Shown here piece after piece: positions 1 through 11,452 of a stretch of 64,000 bases of DNA. Numbering within the stretch: the first letter of the stretch is position 1; each line of letters begins with the position of its first letter. The stretch lies in NCBI RefSeq assembly GCF_027943255.1, contig NC_072896.1, positions 119,071,879 to 119,135,878 of the forward strand. Direction: 5' to 3'. Origin of the DNA: Anastrepha obliqua (Eukaryota > Arthropoda > Insecta > Diptera > Tephritidae). Under the pieces are notes generated by a model. It searched no databases. It saw only the letters and a program-made list of their open reading frames with translations, and had not been told where the DNA came from. Both the position numbers and the translations under genes were made by a program.

Positions 1-240
1 AATTCGCAACATCGCATGCAAAAGAATTTGTCACAAAGCAACGCGCTTTTTGAGCAACTTCAAGCTTGCATTTTATTATACCAAAATTAAATAGGCAATA
101 AAACTGTATATCTAGAATTTCGCTAAAAATTCTGAATCAAAAGTTTAACATTTTGATGGACAAATTTCTTAATTTAATAAATTTTTTCTGTATATTGCAC
201 AAAGTTTGGAACTCGAGTTATATAGTTGTTGTTGTAGAAA
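1..240. repeat. copy of a hairpin-forming AT-rich repeat
   Basis: This stretch resembles the right arm of the inverted repeat at 8933-9065. The order of short matches is the same: a TTATACCAAAAT block, then TAAAACT, then AGAATTT, then AAAGTTTAACA. The copy may extend beyond the window start. No coding potential is visible. The repeat class is not recognised. Confidence 0.5.
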
Positions 241-381
241 GCGCTATACTTTTATATAATTATTAAAAAAAAAAAAATAAACACAAAAAATTTATAAACT
301 TCGTAATTCGTCTCGTTCCTATTATTTTGAACACAGACGTAGTAAAAGGAATGGTTTTGTGTGCCAAAAAAGGCTGAAGTC

Positions 382-454
382 TGTTTCCGCCCGGGATCGA
401 ACCGGGGGCCTTCCGCGTGTTAGGCGGATGTGATAACCACTACACCACGGAAAC
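382..454 (-). tRNA. tRNA-Val (AAC)
   Basis: A 73-nt intronless tRNA gene. The acceptor stem pairs GTTTCCG with CGGAAAC, the discriminator base is A, the anticodon loop reads CTAACAC (anticodon AAC, valine), and the T arm carries GGTTCGATCCC, which is also the B box of the internal pol III promoter. The A box is TGGTGTAGTGG. A run of six T lies about 12 nt past the 3' end on the minus strand and should act as the pol III terminator. It is identical to the copies at 12301, 29397, 32360 and 62445, which suggests a functional gene. Confidence 0.97.
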
Positions 455-523
455 AGTTATTTGTTCTAAAGAGATCAAAAAGCTTTGAAATCATGTAGAG
501 CAAGATAAATAAAAGGCAAAGTA

Positions 524-807
524 ATGTGCCAAGGACTAGCAAAATATGCAGTAAAGATTCACATGCCCATACATATGTACACCCATCGTATGATACATAT
601 TCTTCAAAAGAGACGTAAGTTCAAAATCAAGTTTTGTATTTTTGTTATTCGTACTACGTATTTCGATAACCTAAAAATAGATCAACTCGATTTTTGGCAT
701 ACATTTTTCCTCTTAATTTACTACATCAAACTGTTTTGATTTTTTTTAAGCTTTCGGGTAAGCAAAACATGTTGAGTTGTGCCGTTTTTGAAGAATATGT
801 GCATATA
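524..807. other. unassigned non-coding stretch
   Basis: Two short open frames occur here but they are AT-rich, low in complexity and resemble no family. I see no gene or repeat. Confidence 0.4.
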
Positions 808-1675
808 CAAGGTGACGCAAAATTAATCACCCTATCGGAATATTTGAAAATCGCGTCGTACGTCAGTCATATTTGACACTTATGAACTAGACAGCTGGAG
901 CATACGAAGGGACAAGCAATGGAGCGCGTAAAGGTCTAAATAAAGACCAATTTCCATCATTCAAAAACGTTTTCTCATTTAGTATTTATTAAAAAAAAAG
1001 AGGTTGTCTGTAAAGTCAGTGTACTGACGATAGTTTAACGTGACAACGTCATAAGAAAATACTGATTGAATTGGTTGCATTTTTCAAAAGAAAATTTTCA
1101 TTTTATTTGTTTGATAAATATTTTGTATGGATATAGAGAAGGAGGTAAATGGAATCGCAATGGAATAGGTCAAGTTACATTCACACAAACGTGAAAAATG
1201 ACGAAACATTTATCAAATTCATGAAAGATATATTCAATTTTGATTGGGCATCAGGCGTTAATAAGTCAACAACACTAAGGCAATCGATGATGTGATTTGC
1301 CTTTTTCAAGACACATTACACTCGAAACACTCCCTTTCATTTCCTACTTTTTCTATCATAGTCCTATTCTCAACAGAGAAATGGTTCATTACCATGCACA
1401 CAGGAAGAAGGCATATGCAAATACGAATATGTGAATTTATATATGTAAACATATGCGCATATACACACATATATATGCTCACTCAAGTAGGAGAGAGCCA
1501 GATGTCGAACATTGCTGAACGCGGGGGCCGATTGTGCCTCTTTGTCGTTCGTTGCGCACTCTCGCTTGCAGTTCAAGCAAGGTAACGACGCATTTTTTGG
1601 TGCGTGCAGCCGGCTACATCGAATTATAAGACGTTATCACGTCAAAAAAAATGATTGATATATTTCCGCCACCTT
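808..1675. mobile_element. TA-flanked MITE (M1), split by another element
   Basis: The left part (808-985) begins after TA with CAAGGTGACGCAAAATTAAT and matches the complete copy at 63323-63537. The right terminal repeat is found again at 1652-1675 (TGATTG...CCGCCACCTTA), beyond an unrelated insertion at 1000-1645. The two parts together match one MITE with terminal inverted repeats of about 24 bp. Such elements encode nothing and are moved by a transposase supplied in trans; TA duplication suggests the Tc1/mariner group. Confidence 0.7.
1000..1645. mobile_element. element F, copy 1 (unclassified DNA repeat)
   Basis: Begins AGGTTGTCTGTAAAGTC, followed by a small hairpin (GTCAGT..ACTGAC) and AACGTGACAACGTC. 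It ends with GACGTTATCACGTC, close to the inverse of that last block, so the ends form sub-terminal inverted repeats. The same start and end occur at 52380-52745, and part of the body again at 52838-53164. No transposase is visible. It is probably a non-autonomous DNA transposon; the superfamily is not assigned. It sits inside the MITE that spans 808-1675. Confidence 0.6.
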
Positions 1676-3128
1676 ACATTAGCTGTAATAAGAAAATTCT
1701 CGAGAAAAGTGCAGCAGAACCACACAACTCCAAAGCTAAAATTCTTTCCCTAATAAAGCTTTTTATACAAATAAAAAATAGTAATTTTCTAACCCATCAG
1801 ACACATAAGAAGCGACCTCTTTCAATATAATTTATTATATTAAAATAAAAATAATATACAATTTCCATATTCAAATGTGAGTTGCAACATAGTAGCATCA
1901 CAAACATGTTGCAACATTGATGGCAGTCGCTCGACATTAGCATACACGACGCACGCGTTGCATCTCAGAGTAGAGCGGCGCACGATCGCCTGTTACCATA
2001 AATGACCAGTCATTATCCACCTGCAAACTTTTGCGCTATCGCATAAACTTCTGAAAAGACTTACAACATTCACTCAAAGTATTTCCAAATATTTGTACGT
2101 CTCTACGTACGTGGAAGCCAGAGCGTCGACGACTCATTCAATGTGGCTTGTAATTGCAACCGTGAAATCTGCCGCGTCTGGCCACCTGATGGCTAGAAGC
2201 AAATATGGGAGAGTGGATTTATGCTTTTGCGTGCATTTAATTCACTTTACATAATCGAATGTCTCAAATAATTCGAAATCCAGAAGGCCTGCTGTAATTG
2301 GACTGCTTCATCTGCATCAACGCGCGCGCCGATTCCGTACGCTTTTTATTTAGCTTTGCGATGCTCATTTGCTGACTAACTTTTTTCGATGCATACCTAG
2401 TTGTTGCGTCACTTATGGAGTACGGAGTATCTTAAATACTTAGTCGTGGACATAACAACTAATAACAATTAAAAACTGTTATAAAATTTATTTTTGTAAC
2501 CACACATTCGCTTAAAGCTCCTGGCCAGTAAGCCGTTTTGCGTAATTGTTAATCGATTTTTAGCATTAAAATTTTCTATGCTGATTTCTGTTGCTGTTTT
2601 TCATGTATGTGTGTTTGTAGATATGGGTTTGTGTGCAAATCGCGCTAAATTCAGAACTTTTATTACTTTCAAATGGTTTATCGTTTGCTAAAGGACACTC
2701 AGTTTCGCATAAAGGGTGGTCTAAATACAAATTATTTTTTTTTGGCTATGAAATAATATGAAGAAACAAGAAGCAAATGAAACAAAAAATACAACTTTAC
2801 TCATGTGGCTGTTACGCAGATAAGTAGAACTCACGTTTATGCCATGCACAACCTTTTGACTTAAACCTTTTCTTGAGTAAGTCGCCTTCAAAAATATATC
2901 CTCTATTCAAAAAAAAAAAAAAAAATTACTGTCATGCGGCCAAATGGATAGCAAACCATATCACCCCAAGGTGGTGGTGGTTAAGATATTGTCAATTACT
3001 TCTACCACTTTCTGACGAATGACTTGGCCGGTATTAGCTTTGACATTAGGTTTACCATAAGTTGAAATATATAGATTGGCAGCAAGGCGCGTTATAATAT
3101 AATTATAAATCAATTATTTTTACTTACA
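1676..3128. other. unassigned non-coding stretch
   Basis: No open frame longer than about 60 codons, no recognised repeat and no RNA gene. It could be host intergenic or regulatory DNA. Confidence 0.4.
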
Positions 3129-3129
3129 A

Positions 3130-3362
3130 AAGGGCGATATGCGTACTCCTATTTGCGATACGCGTCTTGATATTTTTCCAAAAATACAGGCCCCTACTGC
3201 TTTATGTCGTCTGCGGCAAATGGTTTGTTATGAGGAGTTTTGTCATGGCGGAAAATACACTCGGAGGTTTCCCATTGTCTGCCGTGGGGCGAAAATGGTA
3301 TTCATGCCCTGTCCGGGGTTTTGAACTTTGGTACTACCGAATGTTAGTCACCAACCCATTTG
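3130..3362 (-). repeat. tRNA-derived SINE, diverged copy
   Basis: Read on the minus strand it starts AATGGGTTGGTGACTA, then has a block close to CCTCCGAGTGTATT, then GCCATGAC...CTCCTCATAA, then ATCAAGACGCG. The same order of blocks occurs in the plus-strand copy at 13345. The family is a tRNA-headed SINE that I associate with tephritid flies (recollection, not searched). The tRNA head is truncated and the tail differs. Confidence 0.6.
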
Positions 3363-3667
3363 GATACTGCAGTCTTCAGCGGCTATTTAGGTTTTATAAT
3401 ACTGGACCATTCAAATGATAAGATTCATATTGGAGGCTTGTGAAACATACTGGAGTCGGTAATTTTCGTAGGGAGGGAGCTTCAGAGCACACGTAAGCTT
3501 TCTATCGAAACGCGGGTTAGTTGCTCGAAAATCTTACAATGAAAACTCAGATCAGATGCAAAACGCAATTAATGTTGTGTCGACAAAGAACTATCTGCTG
3601 AAATGAATATTACCAACCAGTGACTGTAGGCCATTCTGCGGCAGGATATGTAAGGCGTTTTGCAATA

Positions 3668-4460
3668 GGTGCGCTTCAACTTTTTTACGATAGGGAGGGC
3701 GAACGAGGCAATATTTTTTATTTTTCGCTTGTCATTTGTAAACTTCATTAGCATACATTTCATCATGGAACGCTACACACTTGAGCAACGCGTTAAAGTT
3801 ATTCAGGCTTATTATGAAAACGGGCATTCAAATCAAAATGCATATCGCGCCCTTCATCTTCAGTGATGAGGTACATTTTCACCTCAGTGGATTCGTCAAT
3901 AAGCAGAATTTCCGCATTTGGGCGAAAGATAATCCAAGAGAGATTGCCGAAAAACTCGATACCGCGACATGATAAACGATTATTTTTGGCCGCAATTGAA
4001 TGGTATGGACTTAGACGACATGTAGTTTCAACAGGATGGGGCCACAAGCCACACAGCACACGCTACAATTGATTTGTTGAAGAGTAAGTTCGATGAGCGC
4101 ATTATTTCCAGAAATGGACCGGTCGAATGGCCGCCGCGCTCGTGTGATTTGACGCCTCTAGACTATTTTCTTTGGGATTATGTGAAGTCATTGGTTTACA
4201 GTAACAAGCCGGCCACGATTTGTGAGCTCAGAGCCAATATTGAACGCGAAATTGCTGGAATTTCGGCCGATTTATGCAAAAGAGTGGTCGAAAATTGGGT
4301 TCAATGATTGGACTTCGTAAAACGTGCACGCGGTGGTCATGCAAAAGAAATCGAATTTCATACTTAAATTTATATGTTCAAACTCGATAATAAAAAAAAA
4401 TTAGTTAAAAAAGTCAAACCGTTTGTGTTTTATTCAAAAAAAAAGTTCAAGCGCTGTTAC
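3668..4460 (+). mobile_element. DD41D mariner-like element, internally deleted (copy 1)
   Basis: Terminal inverted repeats GCGCTTCAACTTTTTT near 3673 and, inverted, near 4440-4452 bracket transposase remains. The protein starts MERYTLEQRVKVIQ at 3764, jumps across a deletion to IFSDEVHFHLSGFVNKQNF (first catalytic Asp), then FQQDGAT (second Asp), then SCDLTPLDYFLW (third Asp), and ends KRARGGHAKEIEFHT. Spacing between the second and third Asp fits DD41D. The reading frame is broken by deletions, a stop before FQQDG and a stop after VENWVQ. It belongs to a different subfamily from the copies at 9213, 16300 and 56027 because the termini differ. Non-functional. Confidence 0.75.
3764..4366 (+). 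pseudogene. DD41D transposase pseudogene
   Basis: Broken transposase of the element at 3668-4460. The N-terminal helix-turn-helix domain is almost wholly deleted: the start MERYTLEQRVKVIQAYYENG runs within about 30 codons into the catalytic core. The three catalytic Asp motifs survive (FSDE, QQDGAT, TPLDYF) but not in one frame. The C-terminal part (4074-4307) is the best preserved and includes WPPRSCDLTPLDYFLWDYVK. Confidence 0.72.
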
Positions 4461-4689
4461 TTTACTTTTCACATTACAAGCAAACTAAACCCTGCAGTTT
4501 TGCTAATCGCTTCCCTTGGAACTTTGCGGAATAATTCTTCAAACGATGGGACAAACCATGCTCAATTCTATTCCTGAAGACATGATGTCGAACCTAGTTC
4601 AGGAAGATGGATTACTTCATGCAGTGTGAGGCCTAGCGAGCCATCTTGATGAAATAAAAGCGAAATTAAATGAAGTATCCAAAAAAATT

Positions 4690-5155
4690 CCCCAAAAATG
4701 GCGCTACTACGTAAGAATTCAATAAGGAGTTAATTCACTGTTAAAACAATCTATCGTAAAATCGGTCCTCTTATATAGATCAGAGACCTGCCGGCTTGTC
4801 TGTGAGTACATAAGCAGAAGCGTTAAAACGTTTGTCAACAAATGTCTTACGATTATATGGTATACCGTGTGTTTTGGCGAAGAACAATCACCAATGGTGG
4901 CCTTCTCTCGCTGACTAATAGCTGTCCGCTTAGTTACGAAATTAAAAGACAAAAATTGAATTGGATTGGACATAATCGTACTCTCCGTAGAGAAGACGAC
5001 AATGTTGCAAAAATTGATTTTCAATGGAAACCACAAGGAAGCCGGCGCTTTCACCCACGAAAAGCTTGGATGCGCACAATCTTCCATGAGAAATCTTCCA
5101 CTGCCACCTGGAACGAAATCAGACATTTAGCGGCTGACAGAAATCGATGAAGAAG
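4690..5155 (+). pseudogene. LINE reverse transcriptase C-terminal fragment
   Basis: The open frame at 4842-5150 ends in a region typical of the C-terminus of CR1/RTE-like insect LINE polymerases: EIKRQKLNWIGH, then REDDNVAKIDFQW, GSRRFHPRKAWMRTI and IRHLAADRNR. Upstream (4720-4840) the frame still shows LIYRSETCRLV-like and TFVNKCL-like remnants of the region after the palm domain, with stops. It is 5' truncated: no endonuclease or YADD motif remains. Clade assignment is tentative. Confidence 0.65.
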
Positions 5156-5280
5156 CTTTGTTTCCACTCTATGTTCCGACTAAGAGCGATAATATGTGTA
5201 GAAAGATGTTTTTTTATAGTATTGTATAGCTTTTATAGTAGTTCTAAATTCTTTTTTAAAATGCCGCCTAAGAGTATAGA

Positions 5281-6587
5281 CAAGGTGAAGTCAAAAACAA
5301 AAAAACTGGCGTCATAAAAATGTTTTTGATGCCGTCATCTTTTTAATGAGTTAGTGCGTTGGAAGTTACATCCCTAGCTGAATTCCAATGAAAACTTGGT
5401 GACATTTGGTTCGAAGTTTTTGCGTCCAAAGTGTCAGTATGTTTGTGCCATCGGTACAAAAATGAGTTTCGAACAAAGACGTATTCTCAAATTTTGTTTT
5501 AAAATCAGTGAAACATTTACCGAAACATTTGAATTGATGGAAAAAGTTTATGGCAATGATTGTCTACCTCGTGCCAGAGTTCATGAATGGTTTACACGTT
5601 TCAGCGATGGTTGTGAGGACATAAATGACAATGAGCATACGAGCCGGGGAAAATCAGTAATCACCAAAAACTCCATCGGAATTGTTCGTAAATTTATCAA
5701 AAGTGAACCGAAATCATTGTTGAAATTCATGGAATCGGAGTTGAGTATCTATAAAACACCGATTTATTGCATTTTAACTGATCATTTGGGCGTACGGTAG
5801 GTCTGTGCACGTTTCATTCCGCACAAGTTAACTGAGGACCAGAAACCCCTCAGAATTCAACATTCGAAAGACCTCATTAAAGAGGCGAAAAAAGACGAGA
5901 ACTTCCTTTAAAACATTTTAACTGGTGATAAAACGTATGGTTTCCCACATGAACCTGAAACTAAGCGTCAAAGTGTCGAATGGAAGACCACAGACAACTC
6001 GCCACCCGCGTTTGGAGAAGTCAAAAATCAACTCGATGCTAATTTGTTTTTTCGATTCTAAGGGAAATGTCCACAAGGAGTTCGTGCCAACGGGCCAACC
6101 TGTCAATGCGATTTTCTATCTTGGCGTTTTGAAGCGTTTGTTGCATCGCATTCGTCGAATTCACTCTGAATACCGCGAAGGAGGAAGCTGGCGCTTATTA
6201 CATGATAATACATCATCTCATCGATCCACATTTGTGACTAATTTTTTGACTAGAAATCGTATTTTAACCATCAATAACTCACCGTATTCGCCTGATGTGG
6301 CTCCTTGTCACTTCTACCTATTCGGAAAATTGTATTTGGCCATGACAGGAAAACGTTTTGCGTCCGCAAAGGCCATCCAAACGGCTTGTACCGATATCCT
6401 GAAGGACATTCCGGTCAATGACCTGAAACACTTTTTTTTCGTTTTTTCAAAAAGCTTTTAGATCGCGCAAAACACTATCGAGGCCAAAGGGGACTATTTT
6501 GAATAAATAAACTCAAAGTTATCAGAACAAAGCTCCTGTCGTCGTTTGTATTTTAGCTCAGCCTTGTTTATTTTGGACTTCACCTTG
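5281..6587 (+). mobile_element. mariner-family transposon, near full length, decayed
   Basis: About 1.3 kb between terminal inverted repeats CAAGGTGAAGTC (5281) and GACTTCACCTTG (ending 6587), followed by TA on the right. It encodes a DD34D mariner transposase pseudogene starting MSFEQRRILKFCFK at 5462. The length equals that of a complete mariner. The left flank reads GA where TA is expected. Confidence 0.85.
5462..6515 (+). pseudogene. mariner DD34D transposase pseudogene
   Basis: The N-terminal part (to 5800) holds the paired HTH region; then come frameshifts, a TGDKTY remnant of the first catalytic motif, and from about 6040 the core with FFDSKGNVHKEFVPTGQ, WRLLHDN (second Asp) and SPDVAPCHFYLFGKL. 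Exactly 34 residues after the second Asp stands His where the third Asp is required, so the copy would be inactive even if the frames were repaired. The C-terminus reads IQTACTDILKDIPVNDLKH. Confidence 0.82.
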
Positions 6588-6589
6588 TA

Positions 6590-8685
6590 TTACCAAGGAA
6601 TAAAAAAAAATAACGTGCGAAAACAATCTATAACTTAAAAAGAAACTTGTATGTGGACCACCCTTTACATCGGTATAGGTACACATACAATTATACTTGC
6701 TTACCCCTATTCGAAATTATCTTTGTTACGAAAACATTTCACCCAATAAAACCAACTCAGCTGCACTGGTACTTTGTTGTTGTTGAAAAATGTCAAGTGG
6801 TAAACACAATACGCACACTTTTATTGCATTCTGTATGCATGCGTTGGCGTTGTGAGCAGCATGACTGCCACATAAAGGTACATATCTGTCTATAAATTCA
6901 AGTTCATCAAAAAAAAAAACCTTCGGCTTTGCTATTCGTACTAAAAATAATTTTTCATTAACTGCAATTTCAGTCCGTTTATTGAGCAGCTTAGCCACTT
7001 AGGTAATTAAAAGCCATCGCTCATGAGAAAAATTTTTAGAATTGTAAATATTCGTACATACAAATGCAGGTATGTGTCTGAGTGATTTATGAATAATCAG
7101 GCGGTGTTTGAAGCAAGCAAAGAATGCGTGTGCAAGCGGCGACTAAGCTGTAATAATCAGGCAGTGTGAAATTTTGAGTTCCCGTACCAGAGAGGGATTG
7201 TTTTTAGACTATAGGTATGCACTTGGAACTTGTTTCCAACTCAAACGAGAGGGCCTAAGGACTTCATTGATTTTTGATAAAACAGACGAGACTTTGATAT
7301 TTAACGTTTGAAACCTGTTCCATTCATATTTGTACGTTCATTTGGATACACAAAGAGACTAGTTTAAAGAAATACATTTCTAGGCATTTTTCGAAAGTTC
7401 AGAAAGACAGTCCATTAGGAGAGGAGAATTCACCAGAACCATTTCACCTTATTCCACTTAAGCCAAGGATGGTAATTCCATAGCGACTCGAAATCTCGAG
7501 TTCATGTTGGTGGTTTTGTCAGCACCTCTCAAGGTTTTGATACTCCAGAATTCGATCTTAGGTCGATAGCCAAAAGCCGTTGACGATTGGTTTGCTTTTG
7601 TTATCCAAGGCAATGTAGTTGATGATTCATTAGCAAATAAATATCACTAAGTGGGTTGCTAGCCTGCTTGCCCTAGCTTGGTGATTGAATGCTATCAGCA
7701 CCTCCAATAAGGTGTTTTGCTTGTTTTGGTCCGGGAGTGCTATTTTATTTTACACCTCCAGTGCACATCTACAGAGCACACCCCAATCCGCCACCTGAGA
7801 ACGCGTCCGATGGGAGACAGGCAACTCAGCACGAAAATGTATGACATGCCGAGACAAATTTTTTTGCATATTTGACTACAAAGCAAGTAGAATATGGATA
7901 CCAGCCGGTATTTCATTTAACTCTAAGTAAGTCTTAGAAGTTGGAAAGTACAGAAATGCTAAAAATGTCTCGAAAATCATGAACCACATGACTTTGACTA
8001 AAGAGAATATAGACACTGATATAAAATTTGTAGGCGCAAATCGTTGAATCAATCGTTCTCGTTATTAATACGACTCGAGCCCCCTTCATTGCTATGGGAC
8101 AACACACAATCAGTAAGAAGTTATGAAGTGGAGAGCTAAGGCTGAGAGACATGAGCTGGCACCAAATTATGAAGCTACGCCAAGCGAAGTCCTTACTGGT
8201 GGGTGTATAATCAAAGAAGGTGCATAACCCTCCCTAAGGACAAATTGAGAAAGCTGTGTTTTCAATGTGTTAAAAAAATGCAATACCAAGAAAAATTACC
8301 ACTATTTTTTTTATATTTATTTTTCACATTCAAAATTTCATTCTTTTTCTGTATTGTCCTACAAAATATGCCAAATTTTATTTGACTGATATATATAATA
8401 TATATTCATAAATTTAATTCATTTGCATATGCAAGTACATATATACACATATTTATATAATATATGTATGTTAATTCAAATGAAAGTGCACGTGCATATG
8501 AAGTTTGACGTACAACAAAGTTTGCCCACCTATTCGTAATGCGTTCATACACCGGTGTTCCCAATAATAACAGCGCGACATAGTGCAAAGTTTTTATTTT
8601 TTATTTATTTATTTTTTTTATTTCATAAAAGTATTGCTTATACTATTATAAAAACCATATAAATTAAAGTTTGTAACCTTGTACA
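6590..8685. other. unassigned non-coding stretch
   Basis: Contains short spurious open frames only. Around 7430-7830 the composition is less AT-rich than the surroundings and could be an old mobile-element piece, but I recognise no motif. TA-rich runs lie at 8385-8470. Confidence 0.35.
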
Positions 8686-8689
8686 AAAT

Positions 8690-9065
8690 TTGGAAAAATT
8701 CTATAAATTTTCGTCAATGTGTCAAACTTTTTAATCAGAATTTCTAAGTATGCAGTTTCGAGTATGCAGTTTTATAGCCCATTGAATTTTATTACAATAT
8801 TGGATATCTTTCAACTGGCTCAAAATTCGCGTTGATTTTTGACAATGTTTTTTGCTGGCGGTCTTTTTCATTTTCGCTATATAAAAAATTCAAGCATTCA
8901 CTATGGAACCATCAGCAAAAAAAATGAAAATGAAAAAATCAATGCAAATTTTGAGCCACTCCAAACTGGCACAATATTATACCAAAATCAAATAAGCTAT
9001 AAAACTTTATACCCAGAATTTTTACAAAAGTACTGATGAAAAAGTTTGAGATGCAGATGAAAATT
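8690..9065. repeat. long imperfect inverted repeat (hairpin)
   Basis: The left arm (about 8690-8846) read in reverse complement aligns with the right arm (about 8933-9065): both carry GAATTTTGAGCCA-like, CAATATT, GCTATAAAACT and AAAAAGTTTGA blocks in the same order. The loop is about 90 nt. The arms are diverged but pairing along roughly 130 bp is evident. A third, single-arm copy opens the window (1-240). It could be a foldback element or a source of hairpin RNA. Confidence 0.6.
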
Positions 9066-9212
9066 TGTTGACGTTTCAATCTTTAAGCTATTTGGTTTTT
9101 GCTGCAATATAAATAATATTTTTATGAAGAAATAAATAAAAAATATATTTAAAAAAATATAAAACCAAATTCAGACGAAAATCAAACTTTAAATTATATG
9201 GTTTTTATTGTA

Positions 9213-9843
9213 AAGGGTTGTTAAATTTAAAGGGCCGATGTTGAATGTGAACCACACCTATACGTCAAGTTTTTTTCTGCGTTTCATTTAACATTTTTCA
9301 ATTTCAGACTAACTCAATTTGAACCATGGAAAGATACACAATCGAGCAACGCGCTAAAGTTATTCAGGCTTATTATGGAAACGGGCGTTCAAATCAAAAC
9401 GGGCGTTCGAAGAAAATCATCTTCAGTGAAGAGGCCCATTTTCACCTCAGTAGATTCGTAAATAAGCAGAATTGACGTATTTGGCGAATGATAATCCAAG
9501 AGTGATTGCCGAAAAACCAATGCACCCACAAAGAGTGACTGCTTGGTGCGGTTTATGGGCCGGCGGCATCATTGGGCCGTATTTTTTCCAAAGAGGTCGG
9601 TCAGGCAGTTACTGTGAATAGTGTTCGCTATCGTGAGATGATAACGAACTTTTTATGGCCCGCATTGGAAGATATGGATGTGGACGATATGTGGTTTCAA
9701 CAGGATGGTGCCACTTGTCACATAGCTAACGAGACAATGGCTCTTTTGGGCGAAAAATTTGATGGCCGAATAATCTCACGTCGCGGCGATGTCAATTGGC
9801 CGCCAAGATCATGTGATTTGACACCGTTGAACTTCTTTCATCA
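9213..9843 (+). mobile_element. DD41D mariner-like element, right end missing (copy 2)
   Basis: Begins after TA with AAGGGTTGTTAAATTTAAAG, matching the termini of the element at 16300-17233. The transposase (from 9327, MERYTIEQRAKVIQ) has the same kind of N-terminal deletion, running from GNGRSNQN into KKIIFSEEAHFHLS. It is cut off just after TPLNFF at 9840, and the following sequence belongs to another mariner. No right terminus is seen. Confidence 0.8.
9327..9843 (+). pseudogene. DD41D transposase pseudogene
   Basis: The open part at 9572-9859 gives EVGQAVTVNSVRYREMITNF, MWFQQDGATCH and NWPPRSCDLTPLNFF. Two catalytic positions are changed: FSDE has become FSEE and TPLDFF has become TPLNFF. 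Only the middle Asp is intact. Stops interrupt the region between 9470 and 9570. Inactive. Confidence 0.8.
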
Positions 9844-10269
9844 TTACTACCTTTTATAGAAAAGTGCAGCTGAAACGTGTTGTATATTGAACAATATTTA
9901 CAGTAATCACACTCAATCAAATAGAACTTGTAAAGAGTGGTTTCGACGCTTCTGAAGTGGCAATTGCGAAGCGAGAGATAAAGATCGCGAAAAGGCACCG
10001 AAAAAAATCGGTTCAACTATAACAATTATTGAATTAAGGCGCATGTCGAACCCTTGATGATATGTCTAAAGTGTTGGATTTTGAGAGATCAACCGTAGGT
10101 AAACGTTTGTGAGCGAGGGAAATGGTCCAGAAAGTAGGTAACTGGGTGCCGCATCAAGGAGAGGGATATCGAGAGGCGTTTAGTGACGCGTGAGATGCTT
10201 CTTGAACAGCAGAAAAGAAAAGGTTTTCTGCATCACATCGTCACTGGCGATGAAAAATGGATCTATTAA

Positions 10270-10986
10270 GGGGTTACATGGGTTTCTTCGAGTAAAAAAG
10301 GCCTATTTTCAATATTTTTTTTCTATGCAAAAAATTATTTATTTAATTCAAACGTTTTTCTGTCTTATAGATACATATTTAAAGAATAATTTCTGAAATT
10401 TTCAAAAAAAAAAATTAAAACTCTTCCATTGTGACGTCCTTTCCGGTAACCCCTCGAACAAAAAGGTGCGTCCGCGTTGTCAGCATAACTCCTGACCGGA
10501 TCATTTAAAATGAAAAAAATAAGAATAAGTGTTTTAGTTAAGACCATAAGCTCGTGCTTGAGCGAAGGAAAGAAAAAAAGTAAAAATTCAAATTTTGGCC
10601 GCATTTTTCCAAAAAAATGAAAGTTTCGGTCAAATTTGCTTGACATTTTGTTTTTTTTTTTAAATAGTTGTAATTGAAAAAAGATAAAATCCTTCGAGCA
10701 AATTGCTACTCGAACACCCGTGTAAAAGTTCATCAAGATCGGTTGAGTAGTTTTCGAGAACATTTGACAACCGACTTTGAAGACACGGTTCCGAGAAAAA
10801 CGCGTTTAAAGTTTTGAGTAACAATAAAAGTGGCTTGGAGCGCACACCTTCCAAAGGCTATATCTCCGAAACTATTATTCGGATCGACTTGAAAATTTAG
10901 GATAATATTCTTGAGATGTTATAGAAATTAATAAAGCAAAACAAAAAAAAATCGATTTTTTGAACCCACGAAACCCATGTAACCCC
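10270..10986. mobile_element. TTAA-flanked MITE A (717 bp)
   Basis: Perfect termini GGGGTTACATGGGTTTC and its inverse, flanked on both sides by TTAA (10266-10269 and 10987-10990). Removing the insert and one TTAA rejoins the host mariner from DEKWIY toward DNPKRP, so both boundaries are secure. TTAA duplication is the habit of piggyBac and Kolobok transposons. No transposase is encoded. It shares a core (GAGAAAAACGCGTTTAAAGT at about 10794) with the TTAA elements at 18421, 37318 and 38715. Confidence 0.88.
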
Positions 10987-11083
10987 TTAAGATAACCCTA
11001 AGCGTCCAAAATGTTAGAGCCTGCCTGGTGAACCTGGTCCATCCACAGCGAAAAAATTGATTCATGCTTCAAAAAATTGATTT

Positions 11084-11452
11084 ATGTTGTACATCTGGTG
11101 GAATCAGAACGGTGCCATCCATTTTGAACTCCTTCAACCATCTGAAACCATCACTGGCGATCGTTACCGACTGCAGCTAATGCGTTTGAATCGAACTCTC
11201 AAAGAAAAGCGACCGGAATGGGACAGTAGACATTGCAGGTATTCCCCAGACATTGCACCTTCGGACTACCATCTGTCCCGATCAATGCAGTCAGCCCTTA
11301 TTGGAGAGCGGTTCACTTACTACGAGAGCATCGCAAACTGGCTCAATGAATGGATCAAGTCAAAAGCACTCGAATTTTTCGTCAGAGGAATCAGTATGCT
11401 GCCTGAAAGATGGAGTAAAGTTGTAGCTTTCAATGGCACATACTTCACATAA
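11084..11452 (+). pseudogene. mariner transposase C-terminal fragment
   Basis: 122 codons: MLYIWWNQNGAIHFELLQPS, SETITGDRYRLQLMRL, then a deletion runs straight into YSPDIAPSDYHL (third Asp), ending LPERWSKVVAFNGTYFT and a stop. The segment with the second catalytic Asp (HDN motif) is lost. It is the 3' part of the mariner starting near 9860. Confidence 0.85.
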
